From Mycobacterium sp. E1747 (GTDB lineage: Bacteria > Actinomycetota > Actinomycetes > Mycobacteriales > Mycobacteriaceae), in the NCBI RefSeq assembly GCF_001667775.1, contig NZ_LZJI01000218.1, positions 1-52,206 on the forward strand: DNA of 52,206 bases, read 5' to 3'. Made by a program: the position numbers and the translations under genes. The notes under the pieces were generated by a model. The model was not told the DNA's origin. It ran no database searches and saw nothing but the letters and a program-made list of their open reading frames with translations. Positions 41,075 through 49,614 of the stretch are shown here, one piece after another (position 1 is the first letter of the stretch; each line of letters starts with the position of its first letter).

Positions 41075-42195
41075 TGCAGCACCCGGGAGACGTCGACTTC
41101 GCTTGGCCGCTTGGGTTCCTCGGCGCGACGCGTGAACGAGCGGGCGTAGACAGCGGACCTCGCGGCCAGCAGCGGGTCGTCGGAGGCGGTAATGCCGTCC
41201 GGCAGGACCAGTGGGTCGAAGTTGACGTCGCGGGCGTTGCCCGGCGCTTCGGTCTGCACTCCCGTGACGGTGATGGTGCCGGCCTCGATGGTGGGGCGCG
41301 GCGGCCAAGGCTTCGTCGCGTCGTGGGTGGGATCGGTCGGCTCGCCGACGGTGAGCACGAGCCGCCAGCTCAGCGGTCGCTGTGCGAGCACGTGAATGAG
41401 GTCGTCGAACAGGTAGTCCTTGCCGGCCCGCGCCGCCGCCGCAGCCCCCGTTTCCTGCGGAACGGCGGCCCAACGCACGGGGACGGTCGCTCCGGCGCCG
41501 TTGGTGAATCGAAACGCGTTCAATCCGTAAAACGTGCTGTCGGCGAACCCCGCGGTCGGCGGCGTTCCCTTGATGACCTTCATCGCCGCGACGGTCTCGG
41601 GATGGTGGTCGAGGAAGGCGGCCATCTTGGCGGGGTCCGGCTTACCCGTCTCCGGTTCGGGCCTGGACGCGAGCAGCCGGTCGTAGAACCCCTGGGGAGT
41701 GCTGTCCGGAAAGACGGGGATGTTGATCATCGCGGTGCGCCACTGTTCACCGCCGGGACCCTGGAACAGCAGGCCCAGCCCCCGGACCGTGGTTGGCATG
41801 TCCCGCTGATCCGGCAGACCGCCCGACAGGGAGAACCGGCCGATCACCGGCACGCTCCCCGGTCGGAAGACGCCGGCCCGGCAGACCGCCGCCCCCGCTC
41901 CGGTGCTGGCAAAAGTTCCGACCGCGCTGAGCCCCTTCGCGTGATTTCGCCGAAAACCCTCGTGCCGTCCGTAGACGTGCTCGAAGCGGTCGGTGAACCG
42001 GGGCGGCGTCAGGGCGCCGGGCCGCAGCCAGCCGCCGGCGTAGGCGAACCCGCCGACATCGACCGCGGCGATGCCCGCCACTGCGCCCATACCCAGCAAT
42101 GCGCCCCGCCGGGTCAGGGCGTCGGCAAGGGACCGGGTGGGCTTACCATCGGCGGGTGGGTCGTCCTGCCGGCCTTCGTGATCACCGGACTCCAC
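41071..42195 (-). CDS. Exported catalase-related peroxidase (SrpA-like)
   Basis: A 374-residue catalase-fold haem protein, shorter than true catalases. A Tat-type leader (LTRRGALLGMGAVAGIAAVD) places it outside the membrane. The distal histidine is in RRNHAKGLSAVGTF; the core has RFSLSGGLPDQRDMPTTVRG and LGLLFQGPGGEQW; the proximal tyrosine is in LAARSAVYARSFTRR. Catalase-related proteins of this size act as peroxidases that need an electron donor, here probably the coupled cytochrome b561. GTG 42195 has GGAAGGGCGG upstream; a TTG at 42267 would add 24 arginine-rich residues before the leader and is less likely. Confidence 0.85.
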   Translation of the reverse strand: MESGDHEGRQDDPPADGKPTRSLADALTRRGALLGMGAVAGIAAVDVGGFAYAGGWLRPGALTPPRFTDRFEHVYGRHEGFRRNHAKGLSAVGTFASTGAGAAVCRAGVFRPGSVPVIGRFSLSGGLPDQRDMPTTVRGLGLLFQGPGGEQWRTAMINIPVFPDSTPQGFYDRLLASRPEPETGKPDPAKMAAFLDHHPETVAAMKVIKGTPPTAGFADSTFYGLNAFRFTNGAGATVPVRWAAVPQETGAAAAARAGKDYLFDDLIHVLAQRPLSWRLVLTVGEPTDPTHDATKPWPPRPTIEAGTITVTGVQTEAPGNARDVNFDPLVLPDGITASDDPLLAARSAVYARSFTRRAEEPKRPSEVDVSRVLQ

Positions 42196-42529
42196 GGCTA
42201 CCGCCCTTCCGCGTTCGTGCAGGCCACAAGGCCACGCAAGTCGCGCACGGGCCCAGCCCCTGCGCAACTCCTGCGGTGACCGTCGGACACACTCACACGA
42301 CGGCGCGGGGGTGTTATTCGTTCACTTGTTTTCGGGTTGTTCGCGAAGTGTCATACCATCTACTGAGAACTTGCGGCTGCATCTGTGGCTAGCAGCGCAG
42401 ATCGATGGAGTGTGTCTCCTCCGACGGGCAAGCGCTTTCTGTGGGGTTGAACAAGCAGCCCCCGGGCTTGGCAGTGGCTGTTTTGAGAGCTGACGGGTCC
42501 CGCACGGGACCGAATGTGAGTGATAGACC
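42196..42529. other. Divergent promoter region, catalase-like versus STAS genes
   Basis: 334 bp without a credible gene. The side next to the STAS gene has a small hairpin, GGTCCC/GGGACC around GCAC at 42496-42511, ending 18 nt before the ATG at 42530. AT-richer sequence at about 42310-42370 probably holds promoters for one or both directions, but no sigma-factor consensus is convincing. Confidence 0.5.
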
Positions 42530-42907
42530 ATGGGCGAACTAACCGGTGATCCGATCGATCCAACCGCTTTCTCGGTCGGAAAACAGCAGGTAGAACAGGC
42601 GGTCGTGCTCACTGTCTCGGGCGAGGTGGACATGCTCAGCTCTCCGCATCTGGCCGAGGCGATCCAGACTGCGCTGGCGACCAAACCAGCCGCGCTGATC
42701 GTCGACCTGTCGAAAGTGGACTTCTTGGCGTCCGCCGGGATGACGGTCCTGGTCACGGCACAGGCGGAGACTGAGCCGCCCACCCAATTCGCGGTCGTCG
42801 CCAACGGCTCGGCGACCAGCAGGCCGATCAAGTTGATGGGGATCGACAGCGTGCTCTCGCTTTACAGCTCGCTCGACGACGCGCTGAGCGGCATCGCTGG
42901 TGGGTGA
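42530..42907 (+). CDS. STAS-domain anti-sigma factor antagonist
   Basis: A 125-residue single STAS domain of the SpoIIAA/RsbV type. The strand-helix core is VVLTVSGEVDMLSSPHLAEA, and the phosphorylation loop is LSKVDFLASAGMTVLV with a serine in the conserved position. Such proteins release a sigma factor by binding its anti-sigma kinase when unphosphorylated. The stop overlaps the GTG of the next gene (GTGA at 42904-42907), which encodes a kinase-fold partner. Similar to mycobacterial RsfA/RsfB and related antagonists; the exact orthologue is not assigned. Confidence 0.87.
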   Translation: MGELTGDPIDPTAFSVGKQQVEQAVVLTVSGEVDMLSSPHLAEAIQTALATKPAALIVDLSKVDFLASAGMTVLVTAQAETEPPTQFAVVANGSATSRPIKLMGIDSVLSLYSSLDDALSGIAGG

Positions 42908-43407
42908 ACCTCGAGATGGGGGCACAGCTGGAAACGATGGGTCGCTCTGATCAATCGCACCACGTGTCACACACCGACGACCGGTCCCGCTTCGTGCGCA
43001 ATCGCGTCGCCGCCGGCCCGCGCAGCGCGGCTCGGGCCCGAGCCGACTTCGGCGGCTGGCTCGAGACGCATTTCACCCTCAGTTCAGACCGCTTCAGCGA
43101 CGTCCTGCTGGCGGTAAACGAGGCGATCGCCAACGCCGCGGAATTCGCCTATTGCGATGCCTCGCAGCGCGGCACGCTCGACGTGACCGCGGCCTATGAC
43201 CGGCGGTCCGACACCCTGGCCGTGACCGTCGACGATCGTGGTCGATGGCGCCAGAAAGTCCCAGCCGCGCACCAGCACCAGCTCCGGGGACGCGGTATCC
43301 CGCTGATGGAAGTCCTCGCCGACCACGTGACCATCGACCGCACGCCCCGCGGCACCCGCGTCACGATGACGTGGACCGACCTGACGCGGCGGCCCAACGC
43401 TTCATAA
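42904..43407 (+). CDS. Anti-sigma-type serine kinase (HATPase_c_2)
   Basis: A 167-residue GHKL ATPase of the RsbW/SpoIIAB class. The N-box is DVLLAVNEAIANAAEFAYCD, the G1 box AVTVDDRGRWRQ and the G2 region LRGRGIPLMEVLADHV, ending with RGTRVTMTW. It probably phosphorylates the STAS protein encoded just before it and may bind a sigma factor, but no sigma gene is nearby. GTG 42904 overlaps the STAS stop; in-frame ATG codons at 42916 and 42937 are possible starts, because the first 25 residues look poorly structured. Confidence 0.85.
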   Translation: MNLEMGAQLETMGRSDQSHHVSHTDDRSRFVRNRVAAGPRSAARARADFGGWLETHFTLSSDRFSDVLLAVNEAIANAAEFAYCDASQRGTLDVTAAYDRRSDTLAVTVDDRGRWRQKVPAAHQHQLRGRGIPLMEVLADHVTIDRTPRGTRVTMTWTDLTRRPNAS

Positions 43408-43654
43408 CTACGTCGCGCGCCAGGAACTGCTGAATACGGTCCTCGCGCGGCAGGACCGGACCGTCGTCGCGGGACGGTGGCGGGGCGTCGCCTCGCTCGA
43501 GGACCTGGAAACGGTCACCGCGCCGACGAGCTCGCTCCGACAAAGATTGCGCCGACCCCTATTGCGATGCCCGCCGCAACAGTTACGCTACGTACCGTAG
43601 CGTAATCACGCGGGTCTCGTCGCGCCTTCGGCCAATGGCGGCAAGGAGAGTCAC
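43408..43654. other. Intergenic stretch with operator
   Basis: 247 bp between the anti-sigma kinase and the amidohydrolase. A 60-codon frame on the minus strand and an open frame on the plus strand both lack ribosome sites and motifs, so I do not call a gene. It holds the perfect inverted repeat at 43583-43605 and AAGGAGAG before ATG 43655. Confidence 0.45.
43583..43605. promoter_or_regulatory. Perfect 10-bp inverted repeat before amidohydrolase gene
   Basis: TTACGCTACG and CGTAGCGTAA are exact reverse complements around TAC, 49 nt before the amidohydrolase ATG at 43655. The form is typical for a TetR-family operator, but no TetR gene is next to it. It may control the amidohydrolase/Rieske operon from a distant regulator. 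Confidence 0.65.
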
Positions 43655-45415
43655 ATGTTCGACCTGAAGATCACCGGTGGCACAGTCGTCGACGGCACGG
43701 GCGCGGAGCGCTACCGGGCCGACATCGGCATCAAGGACGGCAAGATCGTCGACGTCGTCCGGCGCGGCACCGACGACCCCGCGATGGCGGGCGAAGCGGC
43801 CGAAACCATTGACGCGACAGGGCATGTGGTGGCGCCCGGCTTCGTCGACATCCACACCCACTACGACGGCCAGGTGAGCTGGGACGGCCTGCTCGAGCCG
43901 TCCAGCGGGCACGGCGTCACCACCATCGTGACCGGCAACTGCGGCGTCGGTTTCGCCCCGGTGCGACCCGGCACCGAGCAGTGGCTGATCGAGTTGATGG
44001 AGGGTGTGGAAGACATCCCCGGCAGCGCCCTGACCGAGGGCATCGAATGGGGCTGGGAGACCTATCCCGAGTACCTCGATGCGATCGGCAAGCACAAGTT
44101 CGCGATCGACGTGGGCAGCCAGGTCGCCCACGGCGCCATCCGCGCCTACGCGATGGGCGAGCGGGGTGCGCGCAACGAGCCGGCGACACCGGACGACATC
44201 GAGGCGATGGGCCGGCTGGTTCGGGAGGCGATCGAAGCCGGCGCGCTCGGCTTTTCGACGTCGCGCACGATGGGCCACCGCGCGATGGACGGCGAACCGG
44301 TTCCGGGCACCTACGCGGCCGAGGACGAACTCTTCGGCATCGGGCGGGCGATGGCCGCCGGCGGCCAGGCGGTGTTCGAACTCGCCCCGCAGGGATCTGC
44401 CGGCGAGGACATCGTCGCACCCAAAAAGGAGCTGGACTGGATGCGCCGGTTGAGCGGTGAGATCGACCGGCCGGTGTCCTTCGCCCTCATTCAGGTGGAC
44501 GCCGACCCGAACCTGTGGCGCGAGATGCTGGACCTGTCCGCGGAGGCGCACGCCGAAGGAGCCCGGTTGTACCCGCAGGTCGCGGCGCGTCCATTCGGCA
44601 TGATGATCGGATTCCAGGGCCATCACGGCTTCAGCCACCGGCCCACCTACCGCCGGCTGAAGGCCGAGTACGGCCGCGCCGAGCTCGCGCAGCGCCTCGC
44701 CGACCCCGCGGTGAAGGCCGCCATCCTTTCCGAAGACGACCTGCCCGCCGACCCGACCCTGCTGTTCGACGGCATGTTCGCCCTGGTGCAGCACTCGCTG
44801 GGACGGCTCTTCGCCCTCGGCGATCCGCCCGACTACGAGCCCACCCCCGACCGCACCGTCGCGGCCATCGCCAAGGCCCGCGGCGAGGACCCGCTGTCGA
44901 CGCTTTACGACCTGATGCTCGAGCGGGACGCGACCGCGATGCTGATGTTGCCGCTGTTCAACTACGCCGACGGCAACCACGACGCGATCCGGGAGATGCT
45001 GCTGCACCCGGCCGGGGTGCTCGGGCTCTCCGACGGCGGCGCCCACTGCGGGATGATCTGCGACGCTTCCTATCCCACCTTCCTGCTGACGCACTGGGCC
45101 CGCGACCGGCGCCGAGGCGACAAGCTCGCGCTGGAGTACGTGATCCGCAAACAATCCCGCGACACAGCTCACCTGTTCGGGCTGACCGACCGCGGCACCA
45201 TCGAGAAGGGCAAGAAGGCTGACATCAACGTCATCGACATGGACGCGCTGACGCTGCACCCCGCGGCGATGGCCTTCGACCTGCCGGCCGGCGGCAACCG
45301 GATCCTGCAGGGAGCCAGCGGTTACGCCGCGACGATCGTCAGCGGGACCGTGACGCGGCGCAACGACGTCGACACCGGGGCGCGCCCGGGCCGGTTGGTG
45401 CGCGGAGCGCGTTAG
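43655..45415 (+). CDS. N-acyl-D-amino-acid deacylase-like amidohydrolase
   Basis: A 586-residue amidohydrolase of the D-aminoacylase branch. The metal motif is GFVDIHTHYDGQ (H67, H69), then the cysteine motif TGNCGVGFAPV characteristic of this branch, and a late metal aspartate in LSDGGAHCGM. Long insertions around 200-400 and the C-terminal GTIEKGKKADINVIDMDALT complete the beta-sandwich. Substrate is uncertain: many mycobacterial members are annotated as D-aminoacylases without proof. ATG 43655 has AAGGAGAG upstream. The Rieske oxygenase gene follows by 10 nt. Confidence 0.85.
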   Translation: MFDLKITGGTVVDGTGAERYRADIGIKDGKIVDVVRRGTDDPAMAGEAAETIDATGHVVAPGFVDIHTHYDGQVSWDGLLEPSSGHGVTTIVTGNCGVGFAPVRPGTEQWLIELMEGVEDIPGSALTEGIEWGWETYPEYLDAIGKHKFAIDVGSQVAHGAIRAYAMGERGARNEPATPDDIEAMGRLVREAIEAGALGFSTSRTMGHRAMDGEPVPGTYAAEDELFGIGRAMAAGGQAVFELAPQGSAGEDIVAPKKELDWMRRLSGEIDRPVSFALIQVDADPNLWREMLDLSAEAHAEGARLYPQVAARPFGMMIGFQGHHGFSHRPTYRRLKAEYGRAELAQRLADPAVKAAILSEDDLPADPTLLFDGMFALVQHSLGRLFALGDPPDYEPTPDRTVAAIAKARGEDPLSTLYDLMLERDATAMLMLPLFNYADGNHDAIREMLLHPAGVLGLSDGGAHCGMICDASYPTFLLTHWARDRRRGDKLALEYVIRKQSRDTAHLFGLTDRGTIEKGKKADINVIDMDALTLHPAAMAFDLPAGGNRILQGASGYAATIVSGTVTRRNDVDTGARPGRLVRGAR

Positions 45416-45425
45416 GGCTCCACGC

Positions 45426-46775
45426 GTGAACGCGCCCGCCGGCAATCCGGCCCGCACCCGTGACGAGGACGCGATCGGCACTCCGCCGGACAGCCCGACC
45501 CTGGTCCCCGCGCAGCGGTATTACTCGCCGGAGTTCGCCGCGCTCGAAATTGAGCGGATGTGGCCGAAGGTCTGGCAGCTCGCGTGCATGGTGGACCACG
45601 TCGCCGAGCCCGGCGACTACTTCGATTACCGGTGCGGACCGTACGGGGTGCTGATCGTTCGTGACGGCGACGGCGTGCTGCGCGCGTTTCAGAACGCCTG
45701 CCGGCACCGCGGGAACTCGGTGTGTGTGGGCTCCGGCTCCGGGCTGCGGGAGCTCAAGTGCGGCTACCACGGGTGGACCTGGGACCTGGCCGGAGCGCTC
45801 AAACGGGTGCCCAACCGCAAGGGCTTCGGATCGCTCAAAATGTCGGACTTCCCGCTGGTGCCGGTCCGGGTGGACACCTGGGAGGGACTGGTCTTCGTCA
45901 ATCTCGATCTCGATGCGATGCCGCTGCTGAGGTATCTGGAGGCGGTGCCCGACGACATCGCCTGGTGCCGGCTGAGCGAGTTCCGTTGCTACGCCACGCT
46001 GACCGTCGAGGTCGACGCCAACTGGAAGACGATTGCCGACGGGTACAGCGAGACCTACCACATCCAGACCCTGCACCCGGAGTTGCTGCGCTGCGTCGAC
46101 GACATTCATGCGCCCCAACAGATCTGGGGTCACACCGGCAAATCGGACCAGCCTTACGGCGTACAGAGCCCCCGCTTCGATGAAGAGCTGAGCGACGAAG
46201 AAGTCTGGGACGCTTACGTTTACACGCAGGGAGCGCTGATGGGCGCCGCCGAAGGCACGCCCTTTCCCGCCGGCGAACTCCGTCCCGGGCAGACGGTTCA
46301 GGACCTGATAGCCGAGCACACCCGGGCGTTTGCCGCCAGTCGCGGGGTGAGCCTCGAATGGGCGGACACGGACCGGATCACCCGGCTGCATCAGTACAAC
46401 GTCTTCCCGAACATGACGCTGCTGGCCAACGCCGACCACCTCACCGTCATGTGCTCCCGGCCCGGCCCCGACCCCGACCACGGCGAGTTGGTCATGTTCC
46501 TGATGACCCGAATGTCTCCGGGCGCTCCGCACGCCAAGCCGACCGACGTCCGGGTTACCGCCGGGGCGGCCGACCCCGGCGTGGTGCTCACCCAGGACAT
46601 CCAGGTGCTCGCGGGCGTCCAGCGCGGCCTACACCAACCGGGCTTCACCCACTTGGTGCTGTCCAGCGAGGAGCGACGCGTCATCAACATGCATCGCAAC
46701 CTGGAACGCTACCTGGGCTTATCCCAATCCGAGCGGATCAGCGGCGGCTCAACGGCCCAATCGAGCTCACCGTAG
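45426..46775 (+). CDS. Rieske non-haem iron oxygenase, alpha subunit
   Basis: A 449-residue ring-hydroxylating-type oxygenase. The Rieske cluster ligands are C92, H94 (ACRHRGN) and C112, H115 (KCGYHGW); the mononuclear iron ligands are H212 and H217 in SETYHIQTLHPEL with a later aspartate not placed with certainty. It would hydroxylate or demethylate an aromatic or other hydrophobic substrate. No reductase, ferredoxin or small subunit gene is adjacent, so electron partners must come from elsewhere. GTG 45426 starts 10 nt after the amidohydrolase stop, so they form one operon. Confidence 0.88.
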   Translation: MNAPAGNPARTRDEDAIGTPPDSPTLVPAQRYYSPEFAALEIERMWPKVWQLACMVDHVAEPGDYFDYRCGPYGVLIVRDGDGVLRAFQNACRHRGNSVCVGSGSGLRELKCGYHGWTWDLAGALKRVPNRKGFGSLKMSDFPLVPVRVDTWEGLVFVNLDLDAMPLLRYLEAVPDDIAWCRLSEFRCYATLTVEVDANWKTIADGYSETYHIQTLHPELLRCVDDIHAPQQIWGHTGKSDQPYGVQSPRFDEELSDEEVWDAYVYTQGALMGAAEGTPFPAGELRPGQTVQDLIAEHTRAFAASRGVSLEWADTDRITRLHQYNVFPNMTLLANADHLTVMCSRPGPDPDHGELVMFLMTRMSPGAPHAKPTDVRVTAGAADPGVVLTQDIQVLAGVQRGLHQPGFTHLVLSSEERRVINMHRNLERYLGLSQSERISGGSTAQSSSP

Positions 46776-46827
46776 TCCGCGTAGACACGACGTAATCGGG
46801 CCGATGCGATTTAGAATCCATTTCGTG

Positions 46828-47205
46828 ATGACCCCGTCAAACCCGTGGGGGGACGACAGAGGGCAACTCCCGCATCAGCTGCGGATGCGATACAAACCAC
46901 TCGCGCGACGACGCGCGCGCCGAATGTGCCAGAACTTCGAACGCGTCGGTGTCCGGACCGCACCTGAACGTGTCCGGGAGATGCTGGCGGGCGCGCCCCT
47001 GGCGGCTCATGAAGTGATGGACGTCAACTTCGCGCTCATCGCCCTGCAAATCGACCGTGAGGCACGCGCCGCGCGGTACAAGCGGCTGAAGCGACAAGGC
47101 ACCCGCTCACTGATATTCGCCGGATTGGTCCTGGTGGTACTGAACTTCCTCATGTGCATGGCTTACGCCTTGCTGAACCTGGCGGAGCAGGGCGCGCCTC
47201 TTTAA
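46828..47205 (+). CDS. Small single-helix membrane protein of unknown function
   Basis: 125 residues from ATG 46828 (MTPSNPWGDDRGQLPHQLRM). The N-terminal half is arginine-rich and cytoplasmic in character, the middle has helices (VREMLAGAPLAAHEVMDVNF, ALIALQIDREARAARYKRLK) and a C-terminal membrane span reads SLIFAGLVLVVLNFLMCMAY. No family is recognised. An ATG at 46804 would add eight residues; neither start has a good ribosome site. It ends 14 nt from the convergent response regulator. Confidence 0.6.
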   Translation: MTPSNPWGDDRGQLPHQLRMRYKPLARRRARRMCQNFERVGVRTAPERVREMLAGAPLAAHEVMDVNFALIALQIDREARAARYKRLKRQGTRSLIFAGLVLVVLNFLMCMAYALLNLAEQGAPL

Positions 47206-47219
47206 CTCGCTGAGCTCCC

Positions 47220-47864
47220 TTAGCGTGGAACGACAATGCCGTTGTCGTAGGCGTACACGATCGCCGCCGCACGATCCCGCAGATCGAGTTTCCCGAAAAT
47301 CCGGCCAATATGGCTCTTGACCGTGACGCCGGAAATGCAGAGCTCGTCGGCGATCTCCGCATTGGAAAGACCCCTGCCCATCAGTGTCAGCACGTCGAGC
47401 TCCCGCGTCGTCAACTCGGCGATCGCGGCGCCGCGCGGGCCCGGGGCGGCCTTGCGGTAGGTGGTGAGCACGCGCGCGGTGACCGCGGGATCCAGGTAGC
47501 TGTCGCCCCTGGCGACTGCGCGCACGGCGCGGATCAGCTCCTCAGCGGACGAGTCCTTGAGCACGAACCCGGCCGCCCCGGCGCGCAACGCCTCGGACAG
47601 CAACTCGTCCTCATTGAAAGTGGTCAGCGCCAGAACCGGCGGCGTACCCCCGAGCCGGCGCGTCGCCTCGATGCCGTCGACTCGGCGCATCCGCAGATCC
47701 ATCACGATCACATCGGGTCGGTTCGCGGCGACCGCCGCGGGCACCTCGTCACCGTCGGCGCATTCCGCAACGACGACGAAACCGTCCTTGCGGCGCAAGA
47801 TCCGGCGCAGCCCCGAGCACACCAAGTCCTGGTCGTCAACGAGGAGGACCGTGATCTCGGACAT
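47220..47864 (-). CDS. NarL/LuxR-family response regulator
   Basis: A 214-residue two-component regulator. The receiver has VLLVDDQDLV, the phosphoacceptor aspartate in DVIVMDLRMRRVDG, ALTTFNEDEL and the lysine in GFVLKDSSAEE; the C-terminal LuxR HTH is LTTRELDVLTLMGRGLSNAE, then ELCISGVTVKSHIGRIFGKL. All phosphorylation residues are present. Start ATG 47864 gives the usual N-terminus; GTG 47909 would overlap the kinase. It begins 17 nt after the kinase stop and is its partner. Confidence 0.9.
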   Translation of the reverse strand: MSEITVLLVDDQDLVCSGLRRILRRKDGFVVVAECADGDEVPAAVAANRPDVIVMDLRMRRVDGIEATRRLGGTPPVLALTTFNEDELLSEALRAGAAGFVLKDSSAEELIRAVRAVARGDSYLDPAVTARVLTTYRKAAPGPRGAAIAELTTRELDVLTLMGRGLSNAEIADELCISGVTVKSHIGRIFGKLDLRDRAAAIVYAYDNGIVVPR

Positions 47865-47881
47865 TTCAGCCAGATTCGGGA

Positions 47882-49099
47882 TCACGCTTTGCACCACCAC
47901 GGGCGCCAACCGGTGTCACCCTCGTTCAGCGGTATGTCGGCGCGCACCGACCATCCGTCCTCGGTCGGCCCCGCGTCGATGGCCCCGCCCAGCAGCTCGA
48001 CGCGCTGACGCATGCCGCGCAGGCCGCGGCCCTCGGCGGATTGCGGCGCGGTGATCGCCACCGGTAACCGGTTGTCGACCCACAGGCTGGCCGATGCTGC
48101 CGATACGTTAAGCCTGACTGTCGATTTCGAGTCGGGCGCATGCTTGGCGATGTTAGCCAAGGATTCTTGGGTGATGCGGTACAACGCGAGACCGACCGCG
48201 GGCGAGACCCGCTCAGTGCATCCGTCGATGCACAGCGCGGCGTCCAGGCCGGCGCGCTGAAAATCCGCGACAAGCACCCCGACGTCGTCTATGCCGGGTT
48301 CGGGCGTCGTCTGCGCGGCCTTGGTCGGTGAGCCGTCGAGAAGTCCTACGGTGCGCCGGATGTCGGCCATCGCCTGCCGGCCCAGGCGTTCGGCCTGTTC
48401 GAGGGCCTCGACCGCGTCGTCGATGTCGCGGTCCTGCTGCAACCCCCGACGCGCACCGGTCACGTGCAGCAGGGTGATGCTCAGCGAGTGGGCGATGACG
48501 TCGTGCACTTCGCGTGCGATGCGACGGCGCTCATCGCCCGCCGCATGCGCCGCCAGCATCTTCTGCGCCTCGATCTGTTCGGCCAGCAGTAGCCGTTGGG
48601 CACGCATGAGGTAGCCGAGCAGCCATCCCGCCGCCACGAACCCCAAATACAGCACCACCGCGTCGAGGCGGTGCAGCGCTGACGCGGCGAGCAGCAGCAC
48701 CACCCCCGACGCCGCCGACATCAAGCCGCCCGCGATGGAGCTCAACGTCGTAACCGAAAGCACCATCAGCACGATCAGCGCCGGGGCGACGTCCGCGTGA
48801 ATCGGGGTTGACGTCCCGAAGAGCATCATCGCGGAGGCCGCAAACCAAGTCGCCCACATCAGCCCGGGGCTGAGCTTCATGTTCAGGAAGAAAAAGAGCA
48901 GTGTGGGCGAGATGCACACCGCGAACGCGGCCAGCGCGACGGGAAGGTCGGCGCTGGGTCGCTGCAGGATCGCGATCACTCCGGCGACCACCTCGGTGGC
49001 ATCGACGGTGATCAGCGCCGCCCAGGTGATGCCGACCGGAATCAGCGCGTTTCGCCGGCGAAACTGTTCGCGCAGGTATGTCGTTGCAGCACGCAACAT
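47882..49099 (-). CDS. NarL-type sensor histidine kinase (HisKA_3)
   Basis: A 405-residue membrane kinase. About six hydrophobic segments occupy residues 20-170 (ALIPVGITWAALITV, VALAAFAVCISPTLLFFFLN, LVLMVLSVTTLSSIAGGLMS, VVLYLGFVAAGWLLGYLM) with very short loops, so sensing is probably within the membrane. The phosphoacceptor region is RRRIAREVHDVIAHSLSITL; the ATPase has ESLANIAKHAP and a G-box SAEGRGLRGMRQRVELLGG. The signal is unknown. ATG 49099 is chosen; upstream in-frame ATGs at 49135 and 49138 remain possible. Divergent from the gene at 49234 and MmpL. Confidence 0.86.
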   Translation of the reverse strand: MLRAATTYLREQFRRRNALIPVGITWAALITVDATEVVAGVIAILQRPSADLPVALAAFAVCISPTLLFFFLNMKLSPGLMWATWFAASAMMLFGTSTPIHADVAPALIVLMVLSVTTLSSIAGGLMSAASGVVLLLAASALHRLDAVVLYLGFVAAGWLLGYLMRAQRLLLAEQIEAQKMLAAHAAGDERRRIAREVHDVIAHSLSITLLHVTGARRGLQQDRDIDDAVEALEQAERLGRQAMADIRRTVGLLDGSPTKAAQTTPEPGIDDVGVLVADFQRAGLDAALCIDGCTERVSPAVGLALYRITQESLANIAKHAPDSKSTVRLNVSAASASLWVDNRLPVAITAPQSAEGRGLRGMRQRVELLGGAIDAGPTEDGWSVRADIPLNEGDTGWRPWWCKA

Positions 49100-49233
49100 C
49101 GTCCAATCGTAAAAGGGCACGTCACCTTGCCACATCATGCCGTGGGCGGCAGTCGCCTCCGCCCGTGGTAGGAGGGAAAGACTGCACTTCGGCACGACGC
49201 GCAAGGGGTGGCCGTTTTCCTAGCGTTTCAGCC

Positions 49234-49614
49234 ATGACATGGACACTGCTGCACGACCGGATGGCCTTCATGGCCGAAGTGATCAAAGCCGCCGAGACCG
49301 ACCCCCAGGCGGCACTCGCTTTGGTCGCCGACTCACCCGAGGTGGCCGGGCTGTTCGGCGACGACGAGGGCCTGCTTCTTTCGCTGGGACAGCGCTGGAT
49401 CACCATGCTGGTGGCCAAGCTGGACCAGGCCGAACACGAGGGCGTGTCGGCCGAGCAGGCACGGGCCGATCTCGAAGCCACCGAACCCGGACTGCACGCA
49501 CTGGTGCGACTCGGCTCCCGGCGGTCGCTCCGGGTGCGCTCCCTGACGCGCGGCGAGCACGTGGCGGTGGGACTCTTCGGTGGACCCAGCGGCGATCGGC
49601 AGACCGTTGCATGA
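49234..49614 (+). CDS. Unknown helical protein preceding MmpL gene
   Basis: 126 residues, mostly helical, with a patterned middle (LLSLGQRWITMLVAKLDQAE, SAEQARADLEATEPGLHALV) and no membrane segment or cysteine. I do not recognise the family; it is not an MmpS protein, which would have an N-terminal membrane anchor. The gene overlaps the start of the MmpL frame, so the two are co-transcribed. It lies divergent from the two-component system 135 bp away, which may control both. Confidence 0.65.
   Translation: MTWTLLHDRMAFMAEVIKAAETDPQAALALVADSPEVAGLFGDDEGLLLSLGQRWITMLVAKLDQAEHEGVSAEQARADLEATEPGLHALVRLGSRRSLRVRSLTRGEHVAVGLFGGPSGDRQTVA

Noticed and set aside
42310..42370. SigF-like promoter (GTTA-N17-GGGTTG) before the STAS gene
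   Set aside because: The match to GTTT-N-GGGTAT is weak in both boxes and the distance to the ATG exceeds 170 nt.
43361..43543. 60-codon minus-strand frame as a small gene
   Set aside because: It overlaps the end of the anti-sigma kinase antisense, has no ribosome site and no recognisable motif.
43583..45481. Long minus-strand open frame of 632 codons
   Set aside because: It is the antisense shadow of the D-aminoacylase-like gene; it has no motifs, is rich in Arg/Val/His/Asp and lacks a ribosome site. Similar shadows at 5225-6781, 8596-10011 and 25222-26334 were dropped for the same reason.
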